Source: Scalindua sp964437425 (GTDB lineage Bacteria; Planctomycetota; Brocadiia; Brocadiales; Scalinduaceae). From it: 64,000 nt of DNA. Shown in pieces: positions 52,429 to 61,951 of the stretch. The notes under the pieces are model-generated. The model was not told the origin of the DNA, did not search any database, and worked only from the letters and a program-made list of their open reading frames with translations. The DNA lies in assembly GCA_964437425.1 (NCBI GenBank), contig CAYTGO010000008.1:3671-67670 (forward strand), written 5' to 3'. The position numbers and the translations under genes were made by a program. Positions within the stretch are counted from its first letter, which is position 1, and every line of letters starts with the position of its first letter.

Positions 52429-53931
52429 ATGAAAAAGTTTATAAATATTTTACTCCTCCTGTTATTTACTCACATCGTATTAACTCAACTAACTTCTTCC
52501 AGCGCAGATGAGACAGAAGACTTAACCGACTCTGTTGAGAGCAGCTCACGTAGCGATAGGTTATCAATTATACCTCTAAGTGGGATGATTGATGGTGGTA
52601 TTTACAATTCTCTCAAAAGGAGGGTTGAAATTGCTAAAGAAAACGGTTCAAATCTCATAATTTTTGAGATTGATACATTTGGTGGTCAGCTGGAGCCTGC
52701 CTTCGAGATTTCGGATCATATCAGCAATATCAAGAACATCAAAACAATCGCATTCATTCCCAAAAAGGCAATTTCGGCAGGCTCTCTGATAGCAATTTCA
52801 TGTAACGAGATATACATGTCTCCTCAGGCGGAATTAGGAGATTGTGAACCAATAGTCCCCTCTTCTGAAGGTGGATACAAAACCGTAGGCGAAAAAATAC
52901 AAACGGTATTAAGAACGAAGTTTAGAAAGTTTGCGGAGAAGAACGGTTATCCTGTTTTGCTTGCAGAAGCGATGGTTACAAAAGAGATAGAAGTGTACAG
53001 AGTAATTACAGAGGAGAAACCTGAAGGATTTTATATTTCAGGAAGAGAACTAAAGGAGATGAACGAAGAGGAAAAAAATAAATTTAAGTCCAAAAAGCTG
53101 ATAATCGAAGAGGGAAAGTTGCTCACTATGCATGCAAAAGAGGCTTATGAATACAACTTCGCAAAAGAAATTGTAGAAGATCGGAACGGCTTATTAAAAT
53201 TACTGAATATAGAAAATGTCACACCAAACATCCTGGAAACAAATTGGTCTGAAGAGATGGTAAGATTCCTGGGAAGAATTGCGCCTGTCCTGCTTGGTAT
53301 TGGATTGGCAGGCTTGTGGATGGAGTTTAAGAGCCCGGGATTTGGACTACCCGGTATCGTAGGCATATCTTGCCTTGCAATCGTCTTCTTAAGTAAGCAC
53401 ATGGTCGGCCTGGCAGAGACACCTGAAATTATCATGTTTTTTATAGGTATAGTCCTGATAGCGGTAGAAATACTATTCATACCAGGTTTTGGTATTGCCG
53501 GAATACCAGGAATCATTTTAATATTGATAGGTGCGATTTTGTCATTTCAAGATTTCACTATTCCAAGAACACCTTATGACGTTGACATGTTTGTTAATAA
53601 TATATTTGCAGTAATGTGTAGTCTTATTGGAAGCGGAATTACCATTTTCCTGTTATTTAGATTCATGCCGGGTATACCATTCTTTAATCGTCTAGTCTTA
53701 ACGTCTTCAGAGACCTCTCAAAGCGGTTTTGTAATCCCTCCACAACCAGCAGGGAAAAGCAGCCTGGTAGGCAGAGAAGGAAAGTCCTTAACGGCTTTGC
53801 ACCCTACCGGCAAGATTGAAGTGGACAATAACACTCTCGATGTAGTAACAGAAGGAGAATATATTGAAAAAGGTAAAATAGTTGAAATAATAGAGATCAG
53901 CGGAAATAGAATAGTCGTGAAGGCACTTTAG
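52429..53931 (+). CDS. Long NfeD protein with ClpP-like membrane serine protease domain
   Basis: A 500-residue membrane protein. Signal segment (1-25), ClpP/SppA-like protease domain (about 45-260) with the probable nucleophile in KKAISAGSLIAIS and the downstream Lys region, several membrane helices (about 285-415) and a C-terminal NfeD OB-fold (SLVGREGKSLTALHPTGKIEV). It works with flotillin/stomatin proteins, probably in membrane quality control. It leads a four-gene operon. Confidence 0.87.
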   Translation: MKKFINILLLLLFTHIVLTQLTSSSADETEDLTDSVESSSRSDRLSIIPLSGMIDGGIYNSLKRRVEIAKENGSNLIIFEIDTFGGQLEPAFEISDHISNIKNIKTIAFIPKKAISAGSLIAISCNEIYMSPQAELGDCEPIVPSSEGGYKTVGEKIQTVLRTKFRKFAEKNGYPVLLAEAMVTKEIEVYRVITEEKPEGFYISGRELKEMNEEEKNKFKSKKLIIEEGKLLTMHAKEAYEYNFAKEIVEDRNGLLKLLNIENVTPNILETNWSEEMVRFLGRIAPVLLGIGLAGLWMEFKSPGFGLPGIVGISCLAIVFLSKHMVGLAETPEIIMFFIGIVLIAVEILFIPGFGIAGIPGIILILIGAILSFQDFTIPRTPYDVDMFVNNIFAVMCSLIGSGITIFLLFRFMPGIPFFNRLVLTSSETSQSGFVIPPQPAGKSSLVGREGKSLTALHPTGKIEVDNNTLDVVTEGEYIEKGKIVEIIEISGNRIVVKAL

Positions 53932-53947
53932 GCACTATAAACATTTT

Positions 53948-54409
53948 ATGGGCATATCAGAAGTCATAACATTATATATAATTGGCTTAACTGCGATAAC
54001 AATAGAGTTATTCATACCGGGGGCTATAGTTGGAATTTGTGGTGCCGGTTGCGTAATTGCGAGTATAATATTTGCATATTTATACGTATCAAACCTGCTG
54101 GGACACATATTACTTGGTATAGGCATTTGCTTTATTCCAATATTTTTTATAACATGGTATAAACTACTGACGAAGACATTTGCTGTAAATGCTTCGGAAG
54201 AGGGCTTTTCTTCCTCTAAAAACAGACTGGAAGACTTTATATCAACAGAAGGTATCGCCATTACAACGCTGAGACCTTCAGGTACCGCAAAAATCAAAGG
54301 TGACAAAGTAGACGTTGTTTCAGAAGGCGAAATGATAGCAAAAAATACAAAGATTAAGGTAGTCGATGTAAAGGGAAACAGAATAGTTGTAAAACCAGTG
54401 AAAACATAA
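53948..54409 (+). CDS. Short NfeD-domain membrane protein
   Basis: A 153-residue protein with two or three helices in the first ~75 residues (VITLYIIGLTAITIELFIPG, CVIASIIFAYLYVSNLLGH) and a C-terminal OB-fold (EGIAITTLRPSGTAKIKGDKVDVVS). It corresponds to short NfeD proteins (YqeZ/YuaF type) placed beside flotillins. It lies 16 bp after the long NfeD gene. Confidence 0.85.
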   Translation: MGISEVITLYIIGLTAITIELFIPGAIVGICGAGCVIASIIFAYLYVSNLLGHILLGIGICFIPIFFITWYKLLTKTFAVNASEEGFSSSKNRLEDFISTEGIAITTLRPSGTAKIKGDKVDVVSEGEMIAKNTKIKVVDVKGNRIVVKPVKT

Positions 54410-54431
54410 AAACATTGAAGGAGAGAAAAAA

Positions 54432-55460
54432 ATGATAAACATACCTTTACTTGCCGCTTCCAAAGAAGCCTTAACAATTGGAATTGTCATCGGCTCCATC
54501 TTTCTAATCCTGTTTCTCCTCTTGATATTTAAATATGGCTGGTTGTATATACAGGCATTAGCATCAGGTGCCAATGTAGCTCTCATTCAATTAATTGGAA
54601 TGACACTCAGGCGTGTCAACGCAAGAGTTATTGTTGATTCACGCATAATGGCGAAAAAGGCAGGTCTGGATTATGATACTCCTCAACTTGAAGCACACTA
54701 CCTGGCACGAGGTAACGTGCCCAACGTCATCAGGGCATTAATTGCTGCCGATAAGGCGAAAATAGACCTGGGTTTTGACAGGGCCTGTGCAATAGACCTG
54801 GCAGGAAGAGACGTTCTGGATGCTGTTAAAACAAGCGTCAACCCAAAGGTTATTGATTGTCCTGATCCAACCAAGGGAAGACAAACAATTGATGCAGTAG
54901 CTATGGATGGTATCCAGCTCAAAACAAAGGCCAGGGTAACCGTGAGAGCAAACATAGAACGATTAGTCGGTGGTGCCACAGAAGAGACCATTATCGCACG
55001 TGTTGGAGAAGGAATCGTAACAACAATCGGTTCAGCAGAAACTCACAAGAGAGTGCTGGAGAACCCTGATTCAATATCAAAAAGAGTTTTAGAAAAAGGA
55101 CTTGATTCCGGTACAGCATTTGAGATATTATCTATCGACATTGCCGACATAGATGTAGGTGAAAACATAGGGGCAAAGCTGCAGGCAGACCAGGCAGAAG
55201 CCGATAAAGTAGTTGCTCAGGCTGAAGCTGAAAAACGAAGAGCAATGGCTGTCGCCAGGGCCCAGGAAATGACTGCATTAGTAGAGGAGAACCGGGCTAA
55301 AGTTGTTCTTGCGGAAGCAGAGGTCCCAAAGGCAATTTCACAGGCATTCAGAGAGGGCAACCTTGGAATAATGGACTATTATCACCTGAAAAATATTCAG
55401 TCAGACACAGAAATGAGAACGTCTATTTCTAAGACCAGTGATGATTCTTCAAAAATGTAA
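54432..55460 (+). CDS. floA: Flotillin-like protein FloA
   Basis: A 342-residue SPFH-family membrane-scaffold protein. An N-terminal hairpin helix (about 15-35) is followed by GMTLRRVNARVIVDSRIMAKKAGL, typical of FloA/YqfA, then the SPFH domain and an Ala/Glu-rich coiled coil (DQAEADKVVAQAEAEKRRAM) that drives oligomerisation. AAGGAGAG precedes the ATG. The order NfeD, NfeD, FloA resembles the Bacillus yqeZ-floA locus. Confidence 0.92.
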   Translation: MINIPLLAASKEALTIGIVIGSIFLILFLLLIFKYGWLYIQALASGANVALIQLIGMTLRRVNARVIVDSRIMAKKAGLDYDTPQLEAHYLARGNVPNVIRALIAADKAKIDLGFDRACAIDLAGRDVLDAVKTSVNPKVIDCPDPTKGRQTIDAVAMDGIQLKTKARVTVRANIERLVGGATEETIIARVGEGIVTTIGSAETHKRVLENPDSISKRVLEKGLDSGTAFEILSIDIADIDVGENIGAKLQADQAEADKVVAQAEAEKRRAMAVARAQEMTALVEENRAKVVLAEAEVPKAISQAFREGNLGIMDYYHLKNIQSDTEMRTSISKTSDDSSKM

Positions 55461-55494
55461 TCAGTAAATAAGTATCAAAAGTCAGGAAACACAA

Positions 55495-55959
55495 ATGGAA
55501 CAATTAATCTGGTCATTAATAATTATTGCTTTTATTATATTCACCGCTCTCAAAAATAGAGCCAGGAACAGACCAGATACCGGTAAAGCCAGAATCACTG
55601 ATGCTGAACATAAAGCAAGGGACGAACATGATAGACTTGGCAGATACATGGAAGAGCTACTTGGCATTGAAAGGACTGAGGCTGAACCACAAATAGAAAT
55701 AGAGCGAGAAATACAAAAACCATTTAATGAAGTAGTTACACCAGGGGAGAAACCAGAGGCAGAGAAGAAAAAGATTGGTCAGTTCGAAACACCGTTACAT
55801 AGAGAGAGGCAAAAACCTCCTCTCCCGGAAAAAAGAGAAGTTTGTCATTCAAAATTTCCATGGGGTACTTTGTCGAAGAAAGACCTTCCTAATGCCATAA
55901 TCTTATCAGAGATAATTGGCCCTCCTATTTCAAAGAGAAAAAGCCATAGATTATTTTAA
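55495..55959 (+). CDS. Membrane-anchored charged protein downstream of FloA
   Basis: A 154-residue protein with one N-terminal helix (LIWSLIIIAFIIFTALK) and a long, very charged, proline-containing cytoplasmic tail that ends in a short conserved-looking block (WGTLSKKDLPNAIILSEIIGPPISKRK). Similar tails follow flotillin genes in some planctomycete-type genomes (from memory, unverified). AGG precedes the ATG. It may link the flotillin assembly to another partner. Confidence 0.65.
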   Translation: MEQLIWSLIIIAFIIFTALKNRARNRPDTGKARITDAEHKARDEHDRLGRYMEELLGIERTEAEPQIEIEREIQKPFNEVVTPGEKPEAEKKKIGQFETPLHRERQKPPLPEKREVCHSKFPWGTLSKKDLPNAIILSEIIGPPISKRKSHRLF

Positions 55960-56031
55960 TACAGAAACCCTTCCCGTCCTCACAAGAATGCATGTCGGGC
56001 AGACGAAACTCCTAAAAATACAATTTGGTTA

Positions 56032-56119
56032 GCCAGAGTGGTGGAATTGGCAGACGCGCCGGATTCAAAATCCGGTCCCTGTAATGGGGGTGTGGGTTCA
56101 ACTCCCACCTCTGGCACCA
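56032..56119 (+). tRNA. tRNA-Leu (anticodon CAA), with encoded CCA
   Basis: Acceptor GCCAGAG pairs with CTCTGGC, followed by the discriminator A and CCA. The anticodon stem CCGGA/TCCGG encloses TTCAAAA with CAA at 56066-56068. The long variable arm (TCCCTGTAATGGGGGTG region) and GGTTCAACTCC T-arm are typical of leucine tRNA. Confidence 0.95.
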
Positions 56120-56153
56120 AAATTTATCTCACTTAGGATGCTATCTGATATGT

Positions 56154-58376
56154 TCAGAAAAATGGTTTAAATTTTTCATAAAGAGTATTGAGTTTTTTCT
56201 TATAATACTCTACATTCTCATCCGGTTCTTCACTGTTCCACTGCGAAGCGAGTTTGCAGTTATCGAACACCCTTACCCTGCTTTTTTCACCAATTACATA
56301 ATAAGAGATTTGATCACCCGGTTGGTAGCTACGTTCTGACTTAAGTGCCAGCTCATATGCAGCAGCGGCACTTCTCTTCTTTTTACTTACCTTTTCAGAA
56401 TAGATAGCAAGCGACTCCTTAAGAGTTTCCTTCTTGATAAACATCTTTTTGTCCCACTTGTGATCCATTAGCTCTTTCTCATATTTATCCAGAAGATCCT
56501 CCATTTTTTTACCTTCTCCCTTAAGCAAATACAGGAACATCTCCTCCATAAACCTGCGCTGAAAGAGTTCTAAACCCCTGGAACGAAGACCGGATCCCTT
56601 GATAATTATTCTGTCATCATAATCAAGGAGTACATAATTTTTGATTTTATAACTGAACATAGCTCTATACCTTCCAGCTAATTCCAGGTTTATACCTTCA
56701 GGCAGTGCGCTTGACAGTTCGGTAATAATCCCCTCCTCGTCCTTTTTTTTCTTTACTCTTCCGGGAGGAACAAAGTATATACCGTCAGTATCAATCTCTA
56801 TCACTTTACAATCGTTATCCTCCAGCCATTCAATCATGGATTTGATAATCTCTCTCCCTTTAGCCGTTACTTTATTTGCCTCTTCGAAATCACTGAAGTG
56901 GCCATAAGCAAAACCCAGATAACCGTAGAACGAATTAATAAGCACCTTGAAAGTAGATTGTAGCGCATCATAATACATCTCTTCAGATTTAGTTTTTGCA
57001 GCAGACATCATATCCTTTGCATTTAATCTAAAATCTTTCAAGTCACTCAATAGCGATTGAAAAATATTCAGCTCATCAACCTCAGGAAAATATTTAAAAG
57101 TTAACATTATGGATGGATATAATGACTGGACGTCACAGTACAAAACCCTTTTGATCACACCCTGAAGAAACATGTCTGTATAGCCTCCGGAATAGTTTCT
57201 GGTCGGTGATGTTCGTGGAATTGAAGTACCTGAATTTATATATTCTCTTATAAAGAGAGAATTAATCTTAGTAGCATTTCCCCTGATGATGGCATTCTGA
57301 AATGAATATGGAAATATCTGTGTCTGATAATAGAAGCTCTGTCCCAGGATTTCGCTGATAGCCCTTGTCTCCCTGACATCATCCAGACCATATTTTATAA
57401 GCTCATCCGGCTTATTATCAAAATACCAGCTTAATTTATCCGGATCTATGTACGTTCTGTCCGGAGAAGCAACATTGAAGTGCCTGGCTACATTCTTTAG
57501 TCCATAGCTCTCCAGATTCCTGGCAGTGACGTCATACATCTGTGCCAGTATATACGTGTCTACAATATGACGGCCATACACCTCAAATTTTTTATAGGAG
57601 ACTGTTCTCTCTGCAATATTCAAGCGTGACGAGTGAGATTTGATGGTTTGCTCATTACGGCCAATAGCCAAAGGAACTTTAAAACGTCTTGCACGTGCTT
57701 CTATGTAAACCAAATCAAAATTAAAAATATTGTGCCCTTCTATCACGTCAGGATCTCTTAAATTTATCTGCTCAACCATAAGCTCCAGCATCACCTTTTC
57801 ATCATACTCTTTTCCCGAAATGATATACTCCCAACCGCTGCTATCAGACAGTGATATCAGAGTAATTCTGTCTTCAACTCTATGCGGATTTGAAAATTCA
57901 AATCCCTCAGCACAATAAGTTTCAATATCAAGCTGAAGCCTTAACAAATCACCATATAACATCTCTTTAAAAAGTGTCTGTCCTGAAATAAGCAGATACT
58001 GGTGGACCGGATCATTTAAATAAAAGAATGGTGCACTTAAGCTGGCCGGTGTTGCACCGGTTTTCTTCTTAAAATGCTTCAATAATAGCTGCAAATCTGC
58101 CCAGGTTTCCAACAACACCAGGTACTTATAATATGCATCCCCCTTTAACCTCTTTGCCTCATACGTGCCATCCCAACCATCCATATAGGTAGTCTCTTCC
58201 AATAAGACAAATGGTTTGAAAACGATCTTCTTTGATGTTATTTTATTTTTTTTACGACAAAATATCTCAATTGAATTTTTACCATCAAACTCAACAGCCG
58301 TAATATACGGAGTAGAGTCACGTCCGAAGAGAATCTCATTTTCATGAAAAGATACTTTTTTTAATTTCAAATCCAT
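56154..58376 (-). CDS. Family B DNA polymerase (Pol II-like)
   Basis: A 740-residue polymerase. The exonuclease motifs are LQLDIETYC (ExoI), EGHNIFNFDL (ExoII) and YGLDDVRET (ExoIII). The polymerase motifs are YCDVQSLYPSIML (A), KVLINSFYGYLG (B) and IDTDGIYF (C). All acidic catalytic residues are present, so both activities are expected. It is somewhat shorter than E. coli Pol II (783). Its role is probably repair or translesion synthesis. ATG at 58376 is taken over the TTG two codons upstream. Confidence 0.9.
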   Translation of the reverse strand: MDLKLKKVSFHENEILFGRDSTPYITAVEFDGKNSIEIFCRKKNKITSKKIVFKPFVLLEETTYMDGWDGTYEAKRLKGDAYYKYLVLLETWADLQLLLKHFKKKTGATPASLSAPFFYLNDPVHQYLLISGQTLFKEMLYGDLLRLQLDIETYCAEGFEFSNPHRVEDRITLISLSDSSGWEYIISGKEYDEKVMLELMVEQINLRDPDVIEGHNIFNFDLVYIEARARRFKVPLAIGRNEQTIKSHSSRLNIAERTVSYKKFEVYGRHIVDTYILAQMYDVTARNLESYGLKNVARHFNVASPDRTYIDPDKLSWYFDNKPDELIKYGLDDVRETRAISEILGQSFYYQTQIFPYSFQNAIIRGNATKINSLFIREYINSGTSIPRTSPTRNYSGGYTDMFLQGVIKRVLYCDVQSLYPSIMLTFKYFPEVDELNIFQSLLSDLKDFRLNAKDMMSAAKTKSEEMYYDALQSTFKVLINSFYGYLGFAYGHFSDFEEANKVTAKGREIIKSMIEWLEDNDCKVIEIDTDGIYFVPPGRVKKKKDEEGIITELSSALPEGINLELAGRYRAMFSYKIKNYVLLDYDDRIIIKGSGLRSRGLELFQRRFMEEMFLYLLKGEGKKMEDLLDKYEKELMDHKWDKKMFIKKETLKESLAIYSEKVSKKKRSAAAAYELALKSERSYQPGDQISYYVIGEKSRVRVFDNCKLASQWNSEEPDENVEYYKKKLNTLYEKFKPFF

Positions 58377-58552
58377 TTGCAACCTGCACCCTTCTTTAAT
58401 AATAATTTAGCAATTTAAGGATTAAGGTATTTTGCAATTCTTTAATACCTCAATCCGAGAATTCATTCTATGGTTCAGCACATTTTTGTCCAGTAGAAAT
58501 AAACAAATATTTTTAATCTGGATATTTATCATGATTTTTATAGAATGAATTT

Positions 58553-59710
58553 ATGAATACGGTATCAAAAGAGCTGTTTCAACAGATGGTACGCATTCGG
58601 CGTGAAATCCATATGCATCCTGAACTTGGGTATCAGGAGGAGAACACTGCAGCCATCATAACCGGGGAATTAAAAAAACTTGGTATAAAGTCGACTGCAG
58701 GAATTGGAAAAACCGGTGTGATAGGACAAATTAATGACACTGGCCCGGTAGTAGCTCTAAGGGCTGATATGGATGCATTAGCTATTCAAGAGGAGACGGG
58801 GCTTGAATATTCGTCTAAAATTGATGGTGTTATGCATGCCTGTGGCCATGACGGGCATGTTGCAATGCTGCTCGGTGCTGCTTCTATACTAAAGGAGACT
58901 CTTAAGTCCGGAAGTGTATTACTCGTGTTTCAACCGGCAGAAGAAGGCGGAGGCGGAGCTCAGAAGATCATAGAGTCAGGACATCTCGATAATGCAAAAG
59001 CGATATTTGCGTGTCATCTTGACAGACACTATAAGACAGGAAAGTTAGTTGTACAACCGGGCCCAATCTCAGCGTTTACCGATAGATTCGATATTTCAAT
59101 CAGGGGTAAAGGTGGCCATGCAGCACAACCGCATGATGCAATCGATGCAATTGTAGTGGCCAGTCTTATAGTAATGTCCTTGCAGACAATCGTATCCAGA
59201 GAAGTAAATCCATTGTACCCCTCAATTGTATCAGTTGGACAAATAGAGGGAGGCTCGGTACCAAATGCCATAGCAGAAACTGCTAAGCTTTGTGGCACGA
59301 TACGCACGACAGATACTCAAATAAGGGAGCAGATAATATCTGGCATAACACGTATTGTAGATGCAGCCGGTACGCTTCACAATGCGGATGTCACTGTTAA
59401 CTTTACTATGGGCTACCCATCTGTTATTAATACCATCGAGGAGTCTGAAATTGCCGGTGAAGCAGTCAAAAATATTATTGATGAAAAGGCTCTCGTTGAA
59501 AGCAAATTTGCGTGTATGGGAGGTGAAGACTTCTCATATTATCTTGAAAAAACCCCGGGGTGTCTAGTACGGCTGGGTGCTCAAAAAGAAGGTCTGGAAG
59601 GAATACCGGCTCATAGCTCTACCTTTGACTTCGATGAAAATGCACTGGGTATTGGCGCCGCATTTATGGCAGAAGCCGCAAGATTAACAATTGAACGCCT
59701 GTCCCAATAA
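58553..59710 (+). CDS. M20D amidohydrolase (N-acyl-amino-acid/hippurate hydrolase type)
   Basis: A 385-residue metal-dependent hydrolase. The first metal motif is HACGHDGH (95-102, Cys97 and His99 as in M20D). The PAEEGGGGAQKII segment carries the catalytic Glu pair, and the lid domain begins at GKGGHAAQPHDAIDAI. A final GGEDFSYYLEKTPG gives the last metal ligand region. It removes acyl groups from amino acids. No signal peptide; cytoplasmic. Confidence 0.9.
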   Translation: MNTVSKELFQQMVRIRREIHMHPELGYQEENTAAIITGELKKLGIKSTAGIGKTGVIGQINDTGPVVALRADMDALAIQEETGLEYSSKIDGVMHACGHDGHVAMLLGAASILKETLKSGSVLLVFQPAEEGGGGAQKIIESGHLDNAKAIFACHLDRHYKTGKLVVQPGPISAFTDRFDISIRGKGGHAAQPHDAIDAIVVASLIVMSLQTIVSREVNPLYPSIVSVGQIEGGSVPNAIAETAKLCGTIRTTDTQIREQIISGITRIVDAAGTLHNADVTVNFTMGYPSVINTIEESEIAGEAVKNIIDEKALVESKFACMGGEDFSYYLEKTPGCLVRLGAQKEGLEGIPAHSSTFDFDENALGIGAAFMAEAARLTIERLSQ

Positions 59711-59766
59711 CACCAAATCTGTTAGATGTAGTCAAAACCATATCCGACACTCAACTCAAAATATAA

Positions 59767-60375
59767 TTATCTTTCAGTTTTTTTTAATATCGTCCGAAAG
59801 AAAGAGATCAGAAACAAAAATATGTGGCCACATGTCGGTAACATGGCAGAGGCTCCCAAAATAAGCCCAAAGTAAATGTTACGTTTGTTAGCAAATGGGT
59901 TCGATAGCGCATCCTTCAGCATTCTTCTGTAATCCTCGTTTCTACCGGACAGATCCTGTCGTACTGATTCAAATAGATGAACCAACCAACCGGCAAAGGA
60001 GAAGACATACAACACCCAGAAAGTCGCCAATAGTGCAATTACCAGATCAAGCGAAAGGTGTGAAACGTATTCCAGATCTTCTTTGGCAATTAGAGCGCGG
60101 CGAATAATAAAGAGAGTTATAAAAAATGAGAGACTGTCAAAGAGCGCACCCAGAAAACCGACAGGAAATTGTACTTTGAAGTAGTGATTCCCGTCGATGC
60201 CGCGTGTTAGTTCCGGAAAGGCCGTAAACATAGCCCACCAGTAACACGCAATATTTATCAGAACAAAGAACAGAAAGAGCATGGGATAAAAAATATAGAG
60301 GCTTCCTCTTTTTGCCTCGTAATAATCCAACAAAATTCTTAATGAATTTTTCCACGTGATTATTGTTGTGTGCAT
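59767..60375 (-). CDS. Multi-pass membrane protein, unknown
   Basis: About 202 residues with four or five helices (for example YIFYPMLFLFFVLINIACYWWAMF, FLGALFDSLSFFITLFIIRRAL, LVIALLATFWVLYVFSFAGWL and LILGASAMLPTCGHIFLFLISFF). The start at 60375 is chosen because AGGG lies six bases before the ATG. The frame continues to an ATG at 60489, next to the pseudopilin stop, with a poorly conserved-looking extension. Probably co-transcribed with the pseudopilin. Confidence 0.6.
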   Translation of the reverse strand: MHTTIITWKNSLRILLDYYEAKRGSLYIFYPMLFLFFVLINIACYWWAMFTAFPELTRGIDGNHYFKVQFPVGFLGALFDSLSFFITLFIIRRALIAKEDLEYVSHLSLDLVIALLATFWVLYVFSFAGWLVHLFESVRQDLSGRNEDYRRMLKDALSNPFANKRNIYFGLILGASAMLPTCGHIFLFLISFFRTILKKTER

Positions 60376-60498
60376 AGTGAACCCTGTCAGAAGAAAACCC
60401 TTTGAAATCAACGCTAAACTCACACCGGAAGTATACCAATAAATATTGAAGAAGTGAATTTGAAATGAATTACGAATTGAAATTCTCATTAAATCTTA

Positions 60499-61185
60499 TT
60501 AATCCGGATCCCATATTACTCCCTGGTCAGCATGCTCATTTGGCCATCCCTCATTGGCGGTACCATCGCTGTCTCCATTTTGTATTCTCTCTACATGGCC
60601 ATCCATAAAAAGTATATTTGCGCCTCTCGAGTGCCGTTGTGCAACGCTTCCATAGGAACCATCATACTTACTTGCAACAGTTGTATTATTAATCCTTCCG
60701 TCAAACAATAAGACCGTTTTAGAGGGGAAACTAATTGAATCGATCATCCGGTTGCACATTGATCCCTGAACAAGCTGAGTATTAATTTTTATGGTTTTGG
60801 TGTTGTCTTTTTTATCTTGAGAAACGGTATTAATAACAGGGTCCTGTTTGATCAACAAAAGTTTTTCCTTTATTGAAATTTCAGTCTGATTCTCAGGTAA
60901 TATATCCGTTGTTATGTATCTGTCAACTGCCTTAAACCAGACCTCACCACTACACGATCCGCTATTGCTTTCCAACGGGAGATAACCATCGTTTTCAATT
61001 GTATATTGTAATAGAGCCTTGTACATCTGCCCCATATTACTCATACATACTGCCTGCTTAGATTTCTCCTTAATCATTGAAAGGACCGGTAACAGTAAAC
61101 CCATAATTGCAAAAACAACAAATACAACTATGGCAATCTCAATCAATGTAAATGCGTGATTGTTCTTATTCATACATTTAACCAT
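60499..61185 (-). CDS. Type II pseudopilin-like protein with H-x9-DG C-terminal motif
   Basis: A 228-residue protein with a prepilin leader and processing site (NHA, then FTLIEIAIVVFVVFAIMG), a globular body and a C-terminal HSRGANILFMDG motif (His, nine residues, Asp-Gly), which is characteristic of DUF1559-type pseudopilins abundant in Planctomycetota and Lentisphaerota. It is probably a minor pilus or secretion-system component. An ATG at 61173 is an alternative start that gives a shorter leader. Confidence 0.8.
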   Translation of the reverse strand: MVKCMNKNNHAFTLIEIAIVVFVVFAIMGLLLPVLSMIKEKSKQAVCMSNMGQMYKALLQYTIENDGYLPLESNSGSCSGEVWFKAVDRYITTDILPENQTEISIKEKLLLIKQDPVINTVSQDKKDNTKTIKINTQLVQGSMCNRMIDSISFPSKTVLLFDGRINNTTVASKYDGSYGSVAQRHSRGANILFMDGHVERIQNGDSDGTANEGWPNEHADQGVIWDPD

Positions 61186-61435
61186 GCTTCCATGCTCGGC
61201 TAAACTAATTTTGAAACCCTTTATACCGGATACGTTTCGAACTTCCTGTTCAATCCGATTAATTCCAGCCTCTATCTTTTACACCAGGTAATGGCACTGA
61301 AAAACTTTTACCAATGCTGATTCACTGCAAAACTAAAAAGAATATGGGATTCCAAGTTTTGCTATAAAAAATTATTATGTTAAAAGAAAAGTATGTCTAT
61401 ATTTACTAAATGCAACACATACTAAAACAGTGAAA

Positions 61436-61717
61436 TCATTCAATTGCAATATGATCCTTTATTTTACTGAAGATTTTGTCTCCTATGCCTTTTACATCTT
61501 TTATATCATCTATTGTGGCAAAAGATCCGATTTTTTCGCGATACTTAACAATAGATTCTGCCTTCTTCTCGCCAATGCCTTTCAATGACATTAACTCCTC
61601 AACTGTTGCCGTGTTAATGTTTACCTTTGCACTATGCTCCGCATTGGCAAAGTTACTAACAAAAGATACCAAGGTTGCAAAAATTAATATAACAGCTGCT
61701 TTGCGAATAACGTCCAT
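61436..61717 (-). CDS. ComEA-like helix-hairpin-helix protein
   Basis: A 93-residue protein with an N-terminal signal or anchor (AAVILIFATLVSFVSNFANA) and tandem helix-hairpin-helix motifs: VNINTATVEELMSLKGIGEKKAESIVKYRE and IDDIKDVKGIGDKIFSKIK. It binds double-stranded DNA, as in the competence receptor ComEA. AAAGGAG lies upstream of the ATG at 61717; a longer frame starts at 61735. Located near a pseudopilin gene, it may serve DNA uptake. Confidence 0.85.
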   Translation of the reverse strand: MDVIRKAAVILIFATLVSFVSNFANAEHSAKVNINTATVEELMSLKGIGEKKAESIVKYREKIGSFATIDDIKDVKGIGDKIFSKIKDHIAIE

Positions 61718-61951
61718 GTTATTGCTCCTTTCCAAAACAGGAATCCCATATTAAAAAAGTATGTGAATATTACGAGTGAAGTTTATTGCAGAAAAAGGAA
61801 GTGTCTAAAACATTTGTTCTCTCCAAAAAATGATAAGATTATCTAGAGATCAGATTAAGATGTTTTCTTCATCGGCATTTAACAACTCTTTCCAGGCAAT
61901 GTCAAGGTAAATACGGAGATCACACATTAGCGCAATCACCGTTTTCTCTGA

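Noticed and set aside
56032..56160. Integration site at tRNA-Leu
   Set aside because: No repeat of the tRNA 3' end and no integrase were seen within the window.
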